Positions 50,881 through 61,430 are shown, counted from the stretch's first letter. The stretch: 64,000 nucleotides of DNA from Lepidostoma basale (GCA_022606425.2 JAHDVF020000883.1:1364001-1428000); one strand, 5' to 3'. Made by a program: numbers and translations. Notes: generated by a model from the letters alone, not told the origin.

Positions 50881-51234
50881 TTACCCCCTTAATAAAAATA
50901 AAACACAAAAATCTTATGCATAAATAATAAATTTATTTACATTTTTAAATACACTATAATAAATAACAAATTAATTAATAATATAAAAATATAAGTTATG
51001 CAAAATAAAATATTAATTATTATTATTATTATTACTACAGAATAAAATACATTATTTCGATGTATTTATTAAAGCGAAATTTGTACAATAAAATATTCTA
51101 TATTTCAAAGCCAGTCCACATTAGGTCACTATATAACTAACGTGTAGGAAGAGAGGATAGACAGAGTTTTGGATTGTTACAAAAATCATTAAAATTAAAT
51201 TTCTGATTTTAAATATAACACAAAACAATGTATA

Positions 51235-51390
51235 AATAACCAGCAAACCATCACACAGTTTCTCTGTAAGGGTAGGCAGAAATAAAAGACCGCCACTTCA
51301 TCATGGAATACCTTTTCTTGAAAATCACACTGTCTCACCAGAAGCTTACACAGAGAGGATGGACCGCCAAACAGTTCCATTAATTATTTT
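51235..51390 (-). pseudogene. LINE-T tail scrap
   Basis: ACCATCACACAGTTTCTCTG and GGGTAGGCAGAAATAAAAGA, degenerate. Confidence 0.5.
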
Positions 51391-51399
51391 GTTCATAAC

Positions 51400-51935
51400 A
51401 CTTTCTAGCTACGTTTAATAAAATGAAATCACTCTTCTGCAATGGTAACGTAAACTTGAAACTCCGCCAGAGAATGATCAAATGCTATGTGTGGTTTGTT
51501 TTATTGTACGGGTGTGAAACTTGGACCCTGAAAGTTAACTCAATGAACAGACTGGAAGCATTTGAAATGTGGCTCCATCGCCGAATGCTCAGAGTTCCCT
51601 GGACAGACATGGTTACCAATACCGAAGTCATGAGGCGAGCTAGAGTCGATAGGAAATTGTTATCAACTATCAAGGTTCGAAAGATCTCATATCTGGGTCA
51701 TATACTGCGTGGGGAAAAGTAACACCTTCTCCAACTGATATTGGAGGGAAAAAATGAGGGACGCCGAGGGCCCGGAAGGAGACAAATGTCCTGGCTGCGA
51801 AACGTGAGGGAGTGGACCGGCATCCGAAGTGTTGAGGAGCTGTTCCGAGCGGCGCAGGACAGGGACAGGTTCGCCGAGGTGATCTCCAACGTTGGGGGGA
51901 CCCGACAGGGCACTTAAAGAAGAAGAAGATAACAC
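51400..51935 (+). pseudogene. LINE-F 3' part, best copy
   Basis: NLKLRQRMIKCYVWFVLLYG, CETWTLKVNSMNRLEAFEMW, RRMLRVPWTDMVTNTEVMRR, KISYLGHILRGEK, GRRGPGRRQMSWLRNVREW, SVEELFRAAQDRDRFAEVI, GGTRQGT stop, then AAGAAGAAGAAG. Confidence 0.75.
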
Positions 51936-51939
51936 TTTC

Positions 51940-52135
51940 ATTCGCACTGCATTCACTTCTTATATTTGCATTTGACACTCTATCATATACAGATTTATCA
52001 AACATTCGTTTTAGAGATCTAATTTCGACTGCATTTATTCTACTTGCATTCATCTTTTGCCAGTTCCATGCTTCGCTTCCACACATAAGGGTCGGTACAA
52101 GAACACCATTGTGCACTGCCATTTTGGCTTTTTTG
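51940..52135 (-). pseudogene. LINE-T fragment
   Basis: KKAKMAVHNGVLVPTLMCGS, EAWNWQKMNASRINAVEIRS, KRMFDKSVYDRVSNANIRSE on minus. Confidence 0.7.
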
Positions 52136-52712
52136 GATTGGCTTGCGTAGGAAATTTCTGGCTTAAGGCCGTGCCACAATGTTTGAAACAAGCTCTCCAC
52201 AGAGGTGACCTTGGTGGAGAGCTGTGGAGCCCACGGTTGGTGTAGCGTCCACACACTGTTGTAAACAAGCTCTTCACAGGGGTCACCTTTGTGGAGCCCA
52301 CGGTTGGTATGGCATCCACAGTAGACACCATTTTCGTTCAATACGTCCGCACTCCACCGATGCGATGCCGCTATGCAACTGATCTTGACTGGTGGAATGT
52401 GGAGCGCCCACATTGTGGAATGCGTGTTTACAACGGTGGGATCCACACGCTACTATGCGCGTCCGTGAACAAACGATTTTGTTTCAAACAAGTGTCTACA
52501 AAGTTTTAAACCGCCGGTGGAGAGTTTGTTTAAAACAGTGTGGCACGGCTTTTACAGAGGTTCAGCTATTGTGGCTATTCCTCTTACGTCTGATGGGAAC
52601 ATTGTTGGAAGGTGATTTGGTGGGTTGTTGGTTTATGCGGGGGCATGATTATTTAGATTTGGGGGTTTTGATTCAAAATTTCTTATGGGAGTACCGCCAC
52701 TGGTATGAATGT
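52136..52712. mobile_element. hAT-like MITE split by another MITE
   Basis: Left GGCTTGCGTAGGAAATTTCT, right CAGAGGTTCAGCTATTGTGG to GAGTACCGCCACTG. Same family as 29426-29674. Confidence 0.7.
52166..52551. mobile_element. Harbinger-like MITE with TTA target duplication
   Basis: Ends AAGGCCGTGCCACA-type and TGTGGCACGGCTT, ~35-bp inverted repeats including CAAGCTCTCCAC / GTGGAGAGTTTG. Flanked by TTA (52163-52165, 52552-52554). Non-coding. Confidence 0.65.
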
Positions 52713-52954
52713 AGAGGAATCTAGAGAGATATGTTTGGACAGTACAGTATGGCGATCCATGCTCTCTGCCTACTCTTCCCGGGAAACGAAGTGATGGTTT
52801 GTTAGCTAGGTAGTTAATTGTGGCCAATACCAATTAAATCTTAAGCACTTAAAACGCTATACCGATTTTTGATATTAACTAACTAACAAAATGTTTGATA
52901 TTATATTATTTTTTTTCTTTCGGTAACAATTTTTCCCTAATGAGCATGACTCAC

Positions 52955-53380
52955 CGTTTTAACTTTCGCGACAGCTGCTTCGTAAACCTATGTTGACATC
53001 ATCAGGTGTTACATCTATCAACTGTTAAAATTAATTTTTCGTGATTTTTCGAACCTTTATGTTTATTTGTTCCTATGACAATTTGAATAATTTCTTTGAT
53101 AGTATTTTGAAGTTCTTGCTGGAGTTGAGTTAGGTACATTTAGTTAATGAGTTTTTTGGCGTATAAATAGTAACTAATCGTTTTTTTAATTAACTGTAAT
53201 TAGGTACGTAACTCAACTGCAGCAAGAACTTCAAAATGTTATCAAAGAAATTATTCAAATTGACATAACAAATACACGAAAATTTAATTTTAACAGTTGA
53301 TAGATTATTGTAACGCCTGATGATGTCAACATATGTTGACGAAACAGCTGTCGCGAAAAATAAAATGTAATGCTTCTACT
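52955..53380. repeat. Penelope-like inverted pair with hammerhead-like motifs
   Basis: Arms 52955-53110 and 53200-53380 are inverted (GCGACAGCTG, CATCATCAGG, TCAACTGTTAAAATTAATTT, AAGTTCTTGCTG). The right arm holds a CTGATGA - hairpin - GAAAC motif on plus, the left one a weaker version on minus. Confidence 0.65.
53314..53355 (+). ncRNA. Candidate hammerhead ribozyme
   Basis: CGC, CTGATGA, one extra T, GTCAAC-ATAT-GTTGAC (6-bp stem II), GAA, self-complementary ACAGCTGT (stem III), C, GCG (pairs with CGC as stem I). The order and core match the type I hammerhead. The extra T before stem II is the one departure. Confidence 0.5.
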
Positions 53381-53384
53381 TCTT

Positions 53385-53560
53385 TCGGTGCCGTGTCAGA
53401 TCCCCCCAAACATTGGCGATCACTACAGCAAAGGCATCTCTACCCTGCGCCACTTGGAACAGGTTCTGAACTCTTGTAATTCCTGTCCACTCTTTGATGT
53501 TCCGCAGCCAGGACAGCTGCCTTCTACCAATTCCCCGACGTCATTCCACTTTACCCATTA
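53385..53560 (-). pseudogene. LINE-F 3' scrap
   Basis: TTCGGTGCCGTGTCAGATCC, ACATTGGCGATCACTACAGC match the LINE-F end. Confidence 0.55.
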
Positions 53561-53659
53561 ATATCAGAAATAATTCATAAAAAAAGTTTTATATAATAAT
53601 TTAACAGTTAATAATGTTGAAGTATCATAGTATCACGGCGAAAATAATGGATTATTTTA

Positions 53660-53935
53660 TATTTGTGAAATGTATACTTACATCTGTATACGAATCCTGG
53701 ATTTTCACCTGTGGGTGGTTAATTTAAATTTTTTTAATTGTATCTCAATAGAGACGAAGAAACAAACTGGAAACTGAATATGGATGATCAAGGTGTTTAC
53801 AGGACTTATGACCTGTCATTGGTTGGGTTAAGCGCACGCTTTATGTAATTACAACATTCCCCATTCCACCATTGTTATTATGATCATGTATGATACATTT
53901 TTGGAAGTTGTATATATACTCCAAATATTATTAAC
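53660..53935. repeat. FB-A arm with outer terminus
   Basis: CTGTATACGAATCCTGGATT, CTCAATAGAGACGAAGAAAC, GGTTAAGCGCACGCTTTATG. Confidence 0.75.
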
Positions 53936-53989
53936 TTGTTCTCGACATATTTTCCTCGAGATTGAGTCCACATTAAAGTATTTTTTCAA

Positions 53990-54330
53990 CAACAAACCAT
54001 CATGCCACTTCCCCGAAGGGGTAGACAGAGAGAATGGACCGCCACACTCCTCTTTCCCGACGCACGTATCTAGATTTCCACATTCCTACAGCGAGTCGTA
54101 CAAACACGTCGATTCTCCGACTTCTAACATGGCCGACCTTGATTTTCTTCGATTTTCCGCGACTTCGTACTCCATTCCACCGTTAACGTATACTTTCTTA
54201 ACCATTCTTCCTTCATCCATGCGTTCCATACGTCCAAACACACGCATTGATCCTTTCAAAATTTTGTTCATAATACTTTCTTCTGCTCTATATTCCTTTC
54301 TTATATCACCATTTGAAATACTATCTATTA
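53990..54330 (-). pseudogene. LINE-T fragment, degenerate
   Basis: MNKILKGSMRVFGRMERMDE, GRMVKKVYVNGGM. Starts AACCATCATGCCACTTCCCC on plus. Confidence 0.65.
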
Positions 54331-54364
54331 ATATTTAAGCAGTCTAAATACTATATATAGGGTT

Positions 54365-54640
54365 TTAATTAAGAGCGCTCGAACTTTGAAATGATTCGAA
54401 TAAATTCAATGTTTCCCGCGCAATATGACAAGTGGCGCCCTCCTGTTGAAACCACATGTTTGTGAGATCCATATCATCTGTCCTAGGCCACAAAAAAATC
54501 TTATCATCGTCCGATATTGGTCGCCATTGTGAGTGAACGCGGCTCCTTGCGCATATTCCGAAAGCAATTTTAACAATTTCAACGCGTTGTTGAAGCGTGT
54601 AGCGTTCCATGGTGAAATGGCTAAATAAGTTTTTAAGGAT
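54365..54640 (-). pseudogene. Internally deleted DUF4817/DDE-type transposase
   Basis: Minus frame starts MERYTLQQRVEIVKIAF, the N-terminal helix-turn-helix of the DUF4817 transposase group. It then jumps to DDDKIFLW and MDLTNMWFQQEGATCHIARE, the second catalytic Asp region, where QQDGA reads QQEGA. Most of the protein and the third acidic residue are missing. It directly abuts an FB-B element. Confidence 0.75.
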
Positions 54641-54643
54641 TAA

Positions 54644-55090
54644 TTGTATCTCAATAGAGACGAAGATGCAAAATGGAAACAGAATATGGTGGTCGAGGCG
54701 TTGACAGCACTTATGACCTGTCATTGTCACCATGTCTGACAAATTTTTGGAAGATGTATATATGCTACAATGTAACACCACACTTCACATTTTTTAGTTC
54801 AATCTATACTAGCGCCATCTATTAAGATTGGATTAACCACTAAGCAGAAGATCTTTATTGACGTGTCATTGGTTGGGTTGAGCGCACGCTTTACGTAATA
54901 CAACATTCCCCATTTCGTCCTTCTTAGGACCACCACGTCTGACAAAATTTTGGAAGATGTATATATGCTACAATGTAGGCATACACTTCACATTTTTTTA
55001 CACAGGTCATAAGTCCTGTAAACGCTTCGACCGCCATATTCTGTTTCCGATTTGCATCTTCGTCTCTATTGAGATATAATTAATCGTTAA
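54644..55090. repeat. FB-B MITE
   Basis: ATTGTATCTCAATAGAGACG on the left and CGTCTCTATTGAGATATAAT on the right, ~85-bp inverted ends. Next to the transposase relic above. Confidence 0.75.
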
Positions 55091-55094
55091 AAAT

Positions 55095-55570
55095 GATGGA
55101 AGCGAAGCATGGAACTGGCAAAGGAAGGATGAAAGTAGAATAAATGCAGTAGAAATGAGATCTCTTAGACGAATGTGTGGATATTCTGTGTATGATAGAG
55201 TGTCGAATGAAAATATAAGAAGTGAATGCGGTGTGAATGATGGTGTCATGAACAAAATAATGAAAGGATAATTAAGATGGTTTGGACATATGGAAAGAAT
55301 GAATGAAGAAAGAATGGTAAAAAAATTATATGTTTATGATGTAAATGGTACCAGAAATAGAGGAAGACCGAGGAAAACGTGGCACGATCAAATAAATCAA
55401 ATATTGAATGTCGGTCATGTGAGGAGTCAGAGAAATCGACGCGCGTGCATGACACAATGTATGAATGTTGAGGAAGCGAGAGAAATATGTCAGGAAAGAA
55501 AGGTGTGGCAGTCCATTCTTTCTGCCTACCCCTTCGGGGAGACGGCGTGATGGTTAGTTAGTTAGTTAGT
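55095..55570 (+). pseudogene. LINE-T 3' end
   Basis: RINAVEMRSLRRMCGYSVYD, MERMNEERMVKKLYVYDVNG, RPRKTWHDQINQILNVGHV, EEAREICQERKVWQSILSAY. Ends GTTAGTTAGTTAG. Confidence 0.8.
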
Positions 55571-55574
55571 TTTT

Positions 55575-55850
55575 AAAAATGATAACCCGCAATGGGTAAA
55601 ATCCAGTATTCGTCTACAAGTATTTGTATACATTCAAAATGTTGTAAAAAAAACTGGTCCAAGTTAAAATGCATAAAAATTGGAGAGACATCTCCAGGCG
55701 TTATCTAGTAATGTATGTTAATGGCGGTAGCCTTTCACATTGCGTTAATAAAGATCTTCTGCTTAATGCTTACACAATCTTAATAGATGGCGCTAGTGTA
55801 GATTGAACTAAAACAAAAAGTATTTGTATACATTCAAAATGTTGGCTAAA
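55575..55850. repeat. FB-B internal half, inverted
   Basis: GGGTAAAATCCAGTATTCGT, GACATCTCCAGGCGTTATCT, AATAGATGGCGCTAGTGTAG; complement of 62440-62640. Confidence 0.7.
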
Positions 55851-55914
55851 TAAGTATTCTTGTCAAATTTGATAGCTATCGCTTTACCAAAATACGCTGT
55901 CAAAGTTCGAGCTC

Positions 55915-55990
55915 CCTTAAAAATAATAAATAATAATAATATGCCAACTTTTAAAGCGCCGTTTTTGTGATGTAATCACCCCAATCACCC
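55915..55990 (-). repeat. LINE-L 3' tail
   Basis: AATAATAATATGCCAACTTT, AAAGCGCCGTTTTTGTGATG. Confidence 0.65.
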
Positions 55991-56328
55991 CTTATTGAAA
56001 AACACTTAATATATAATTATCGAGGATTTAAAGCAAATATATACAATTAAAAATTTGTTCTACTTATATCAAAGAGAATCATTTATTAAAAATCAAGTAT
56101 TTTTTATTATTTAAATACATTAAAAACAATAACAATAAATACATATTTTTACAAATATTAAATGTAAAAGACTAATGGAAGCGAATCAGGAATCGAAAAT
56201 GGTGTAATTATGTTCTACACTTAAAAAAATACATAACTTTTTTAAATGTATATTTAATTAATATCTAACCATTAGGCCTTTTATTTGAAGGAGTCGGCAA
56301 AAAAAATGAACCACCACAAACTGACGTA
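55990..56328. other. AT-rich DNA
   Basis: No feature recognised apart from a poor LINE-T scrap near 56270-56350. Confidence 0.45.
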
Positions 56329-56479
56329 ACTCTCGCGACTCTTCTACATTCATACACGACTAGAAGATTTATTATATTTTACGAGAGTAACATGTGAAGG
56401 CAAACATGTGAATCTCATAAAAAATATAATAATACTCGCGACTCTTCTATATTCATACACGACTAGAAGATTTATTATA

Positions 56480-57715
56480 TTAGGTCCTTACATATGAAAT
56501 TGGCGTTTTGCCGCACTGGCAACTTTGATCTCAAATATCTTCTCTTTGGTTAAGAATTCCAAATTCAAATTTATACAGCTATTTACTCAAGTATTTGTGT
56601 TTTGAAAATTATAATTCATTTGTTTTTTCCTCAATAGTTTTTTTTCTTTGCGTAACTCAGTTTACAAAATGGAAAACTTGAAATATCGCGTTATTTACGA
56701 GTACGAGTTCCACCGTGGCACCAGTGCTGCAGAAACGGTTCGAAGGATTAATGATGTGTATGGCGACGGTGCCGCAAAAGAAAGCACAGTGTGTTTTTGG
56801 TTCCAACGTTTTCGTTCTGGAAATTTCGACCTGCAGAACAAGCCCCGTGGACGGCCGGAGACCAAAGTTGATAATGAAGAATTGAAGGCTATTGTGGAAG
56901 CGGATCCATCGCAAACCACGTCCGAGTTAGCTGCAGGTGAAAAAGCTTGAAAGGTGGGTACCTCACGAATTGAGTGAAGCAAATCAACAAACGCGCGTTG
57001 ACTGCTGCGTTGCATTACTCAACCGGCACAAAAATGAAGGGATTTTGAATCGAATCATTACCTGTGATGAAAAGTGGATCCTGTATGATAATCGAAAGCG
57101 CTCATCGCAATGGCTGAACCCTGCCGAACCAGCCAAACCATGCCCCAAGCGAAAATTGACTCCAAAAAAGTTACTTGTGAGCGTTTGGTGGACTAGTGCT
57201 GGTGTCGTTCAATACAGCTTTCTTAAATCTGGCCAGACGATTACGGCAGATGTCTATTGTCAGCAACTGCAAACCATGATGGAAAAGCTAGCTGCTAAAC
57301 AACCGAGGCTGGTTAATCACTCTAGGCCACTGCTGCTTCATGATAACGCTAGACCACACACCGCACAACAGACGGCTACCAAATTAGAAGAGCTTCAATT
57401 GGAATGTCTAAGACATCCACCGTACTCTCCGGACCTTGCCCCAACAGATTACTATTTTTTTCGAAATTTGGATAACTTCTTGCAAGGGAAAAAAATTCAA
57501 CTCCGATGGGGCAGTCCAAACCGACTTCAAAGATTTTATTGATTCCCGTCCGAATGGTTTTTTAGTAAAGGGATCGATGAACTACCTATGAGATGGCAAA
57601 AGTGCATAGATAGCAATGGTACATACTTTGATTAAATAAATATATTATACTTTAAAAAAAAATCAACTTTATGTTCCTCCCATACAAAACGCCAATTTCA
57701 TATGTAAGGACCTAA
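56480..57715 (+). mobile_element. Mariner element (1236 bp) with TA target duplication
   Basis: 31-bp perfect-looking inverted ends beginning TTAGGTCCTTACATATGAAA; TA at 56478-56479 and 57716-57717. Contains the transposase below. Confidence 0.92.
56669..57635 (+). pseudogene. Mariner transposase, disrupted
   Basis: N-terminus MENLKYRVIYEYEFHRGTSA with helix-turn-helix. Catalytic DD34D present: ITCDEKW, LLHDNARPHT, and 34 residues later APTDYYFF. WVPHELSEANQ is the mariner signature. About 60 bp are missing near 56938, between SELAAG and KKLERWVPHE, which shifts the frame. A second shift near 57495 cuts the C-terminus; the true end frame reads to YFD and TAA at 57635. Not active but quite young. 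Confidence 0.9.
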
Positions 57716-58009
57716 TATTTTATGATAGTAACAAGTGAAGGCAAAACATGTTACTCTCATAAAAAAATAAAAAAATACTCGCGACTCTTCTAAATTTATA
57801 CACGACTAGAAGATTTGTTTTATTTTATGAGAGTAACATATGAAGGTAAAACATGTTACTCTCATAAAAATATAATAATACTTCTAGAAACATACGTTTT
57901 TATCACTATTCAGTATTCCAAATGGAGTTTTATATAAAATTGAAACAGATTAACATAAAAAAAAAATAAAACATGTTTTTAAATACGTATTTTCCTAAAT
58001 ATTTAATAT

Positions 58010-58110
58010 ATATGAGGTAAGTATATGTGAACGATGTAAACGAAATAAGAAATAGAGAAAAACCGAGGAAAAGGTTGCACGATCTAATCAATGGAGTACC
58101 TGATGTGAAT
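58010..58110 (+). pseudogene. LINE-T scrap
   Basis: GTGAACGATGTAAACGAAAT, AGAAATAGAGAAAAACCGAG. Confidence 0.5.
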
Positions 58111-58189
58111 AAAAAATTTAAGATAATTCAATTAATTGATTATATTTCAATAATTCTGCTATAAAAAGGAACAGAAGTTTGATACTCGC

Positions 58190-58345
58190 CACCTTCGATA
58201 ATGCCCTAGCACTTGAAATACAATAAAACTTCTAGAAAACGTACGTTTTCACCAGACACTAATAAAAACGTCTGTTAACTAGAAGTTGTATCAAATTTTA
58301 AGGGAATGACATGATTCACTTTGCTAAGGCATTATCAACTGGCTT
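58190..58345. repeat. Family P element, inverted ends
   Basis: TTCGATAATGCCCTAGCAC, AACTTCTAGAAAACGTACG, and on the other side CTAGAAGTTGTATC and TAAGGCATTATCAACTGG. Confidence 0.65.
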
Positions 58346-58359
58346 ACAGAGGTTCAGCT

Positions 58360-59515
58360 AAATAACTAACTAACCATCACGCCGTTTCCCCGAAGAGGTA
58401 GACAGAGAGGATGGATCGCCACATTGTTCTTTCCTGACATAACTATTAATAATAATAATAATAAATTGGATAATTTATAAAGCGCCATTTTTATGAATTG
58501 CTCATCTCAAGGGCGCTGTAGAAGATGCTCCGTTTTATCAACTAGATAATAATAATAATAATAATAATGATAAAAATATATTTAAACATATTTAGTATGA
58601 GGGCTGCACCCGACGAAATCGATTAGCCCATCCTGTCAGGAAATGATAATTTGAAAAGGTGCGTTTTGAGTCTCGGTCTAAACTCTGATTGATTCTCAAT
58701 GCACTTAAGGTCTGCTGGAAGACTGTTCCAGGCTGAAGGGCCGGCTACCGCGAAGGCTCAGTCGCCAAAGTTTGTGCTTGGACAGCGTTTTGGCACAGTC
58801 AATCTACCGATCGCAGAAGACTTAGCTGATCGCAATGTAGACTGTCTAGCATTCAGGTTCTCGTTGATGCAGAGTTCAGATATATTAGCTGGTGCCATTC
58901 CATGCAACGCCTTATATACCGTCCAGCAGAGCTTGTATTGTATCCTTTCTGGACATTTCAGCCAGTGGAGCTCCTTAAGATTCCGTATTATGTGACAACT
59001 CTTTGGCACACCTCTTATCAGTCTTGCTGCTGCATTGCATGCAGACTGGAGTTTATTTATTTGCTGTTTGGGGATGTTGGCGTAGACACAATTGCAGTAA
59101 TCTAGTCGGGATACGACGAAGGAATTGATCAATGTTTTAAAACTGTCAATGCACATCTTCTACATTCACACATTGTGACGTGCACGCTCGTCGATTGTTC
59201 CTACTTCGAACATGGCCGCCTTTCAGTAATTGATTAATTTTTTCATGCCATATTCTTCTTGGACTTCTACGACTTATTTTACCATTCACACTGCTTGTAT
59301 ATATATTTTTAATCTTACTTCCTTCATCCATTCGTTCCATAAGTCCTTTCTTACTTCATCATTAGATATTCTATCATACAGTGTTTTCCGCATATTCTTC
59401 ATAGTGATCTCATTTCTACGGCATTTATCCTACTTTTATCCTCCTTCTGCCAACTCCAAGCTTCACTTCCATACATAAGGATGGTCACTAGTACTCCATT
59501 GTGCACTGCCATGCA
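58360..59515 (-). pseudogene. LINE-T copy interrupted by LINE-L
   Basis: Pieces 58360-58443 (AACTAACTAACCATCACGCC, TTTCCTGACATA) and 59156-59515 (CTTCTACATTCACACATTG, TTCGTTCCAT). The gap falls at the same place as in 46420-48080. Confidence 0.75.
58445..59155 (-). mobile_element. LINE-L insertion, shorter copy
   Basis: Minus frame: DSFKTLINSFVVSRLDYCNC, YANIPKQQINKLQSACNAAA, LHWLKCPERIQYKLCWTVYK, GMAPANISELCINENLNARQ. ATT-repeat tail at 58446-58470. Truncated ~790 bp further downstream than the copy at 46548. Confidence 0.82.
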
Positions 59516-59554
59516 TAGAGGTTGTAGCTCTTCCTCTTACGTCTGATTCTAGTT

Positions 59555-59700
59555 TCTCAGAGAGTATTAAAATACTTTGGACACTCGGAAAGGCCAGGAC
59601 AACCTTGAAAAGCTCATCATCGTGGTCAATTCGATCTGCCAGGGACAGAGACGCCTACTTTCAAGTGATAGCCATTTCTACGTATAGAAAGACTTTCATA
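59555..59700 (+). pseudogene. LINE tail scrap, family unclear
   Basis: RVLKYFGHSE, then KLIIVV and RDRDAYFQVIA-like frames; WFGH-type tail. Confidence 0.45.
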
Positions 59701-59965
59701 GAAGACACGGAAAATCGATTTTATGAACGGCTAAATATGTAGTCACAACTGGAAAACTTTTTGACCTCACTGCGAGTTTCTAGACACATAAAATCAAACA
59801 AATAAATCTTTTGAATTATGTACGCAAAAAAATGTACATACACTGATTGATAACGCATTCTCGTGTTGGCCTAGACGAAAAAGGCTGATAACATCAGTCG
59901 TAGAACCATTATTCAAAATTAGAATACATTCTACAGTGTTACCCGTAAAAATATATATATATAAT
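59700..59965. other. Anonymous DNA
   Basis: No feature recognised; contains GATAACGCATTCTCGTGTTG and AGGCTGATAACATCAGTCGT of unknown origin. Confidence 0.4.
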
Positions 59966-59969
59966 AATA

Positions 59970-60440
59970 ATATAACTAACTAACTAACTAACCATCATGC
60001 CGTCTCCCCGGAGGGGTAGGTAGAAAGTATGGACCGCCACACTGTTCTGTCCTGACATACTTCTCTCGATCCTCTACATTCATACATCTTGTCATGCACG
60101 CACGTCGATTTCTAATTTGATCGTGCCACGGTCTTCCTAACTAACTAACCATCACGGCCCGTTTCCCCGGAGGGGTAGGCAGAGAGGATGGATCGCCACA
60201 ATGCATACCTGTCCTGGCATACCGCTCGGGCTTCCTCTACATTCATACATCGTACCATGCACGCACGTCGATTATTCCGACTTCGAATGTGTCCGCCTTT
60301 TAGTAATTGATTAATTTGGTCATGCCATGTTTTCCTCGGTCGTTCTCGGCTTCTTTTCCCACTCACGCTGCTTGTGTGCAACTTTTTAACCATTCTACTT
60401 TCATCCATTCGTTCCATATGTCCAAACCATCTCAGTATCT
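59970..60440 (-). pseudogene. Two stacked LINE-T 3' ends
   Basis: First tail at 59970 (AACTAACTAACTAACC), second begins at 60136 (TAACTAACTAACCATCACGG) inside it. The second reads MERMDESRMVKKLHTSSVSG, RPRKTWHDQINQLLKGGHIR. Confidence 0.75.
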
Positions 60441-60444
60441 CATA

Positions 60445-60790
60445 TAACTTAATTGTATCTCAATGAAGACGAAGATGCAAATTGTTTTCTGGGAGCAGAA
60501 TATGGTGGTCGAGGCGCTTACAGGACTTATGACTAGTCATTGGTTGGGTTAAGCGATCGCTTTATGTTAACAACATTCCCCATTCTGCCCTTCTTACACC
60601 ACCACGTCTGACAATTATTTTTGAAAGTTGTTTATATGCTACATATTGAGAAACATTTCACATATTTTAGTTCAATCTACACTAGCGCCATCTATTGAGA
60701 CTAGATGTAAGCATTAAGCAGAAAATCTTTATTAATGTAATGTGAAAGGCTATCAACCCAATTATCACACATTACTAGACAACGCCTGGA
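60445..60790. repeat. FB-B half
   Basis: ATTGTATCTCAATGAAGACG, GGTGGTCGAGGCGCTTACAG, CACTAGCGCCATCTATTGAG, AACGCCTGGAGAAGACTC. Confidence 0.75.
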
Positions 60791-60882
60791 GAAGACTCAA
60801 TTTTTTTTATATGCTTTTAACTTGTATTTAACCAGTATTTGTATAATTAAAAAATATATATAATATTTTAAATATTTATATA

Positions 60883-60960
60883 ATATCACTGATGAAGGGC
60901 TGGTTAGTCCGAAATATGTTTGATATTTATTTTTAATTGTTTTAATAAATGTGAGTGTTG
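60883..60960 (+). repeat. Short repeat with CTGATGA...GAAA core
   Basis: CACTGATGAAGGGCTGGTTA, GTCCGAAATATGTTTGAT. GGGCT-GGTT-AGTCC can pair as a stem with one G-U. Confidence 0.4.
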
Positions 60961-61054
60961 TATAAAAAGTATATAAAAGAAACATTAAACATCTACAACA
61001 CAAAGTTGTGGCGAACATAGAAGAAATTAGATTAATTTGGTCATGCCATGTTTT

Positions 61055-61430
61055 CCTCCATTCCAACAAGCTAAGAGTCACTCAGAGAGCAATGGAGAGA
61101 GCCATGTTGGGTATCAGTTTACGGGACAGACTCAGAAATGAGGACATAAGAGTCAGGACAAAGGTTTCCGATGTTATCAAGATGGCCGCAACCCTCAAGT
61201 GGCGATGAGCGGGACATGTCGCTCGCGATCCAGATGAAAAGTGGACAAGGCGACTGCTGTGCTGGTGGCCAAGGACGGCAAAGCGTGGAGTTGGGCGCCC
61301 ACAGTTGGTGCGACGATGTCCGGAGAAGTGCGGGAAGTGCCTGGATGCGGATCGCTCAGGATAGAACAGAATGGAAAATGCGAGAGGAGGTCTACGTCCA
61401 GGAGTGGACGGTCAATACAGGCTGAAGAAG
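61055..61430 (+). pseudogene. LINE-G 3' part
   Basis: LRVTQRAMERAMLGISLRDR, KVSDVIKMAATLKWR stop, then GHVARDPDEKWTRRLL-type and EEVYVQEWTVNTG. Flanked by LINE-T scraps (61020-61055, 61433-61500). Confidence 0.7.

Larger units (their letters stand above)
56329..57880. repeat. Tandem ~105-bp repeat (3 units), middle unit split by mariner
   Basis: Units with CTCGCGACTCTTCTA, CATACACGACTAGAAGATTT, AGAGTAACATGTGAAGGC. Unit 1 56329-56437, unit 2 56442-56479 plus 57716-57773, unit 3 57774-57880. Confidence 0.75.

Noticed and set aside
51670..52446. 258-codon open frame
   Set aside because: It runs across LINE-T, the hAT-like and Harbinger-like MITEs and LINE-F antisense; composition only.
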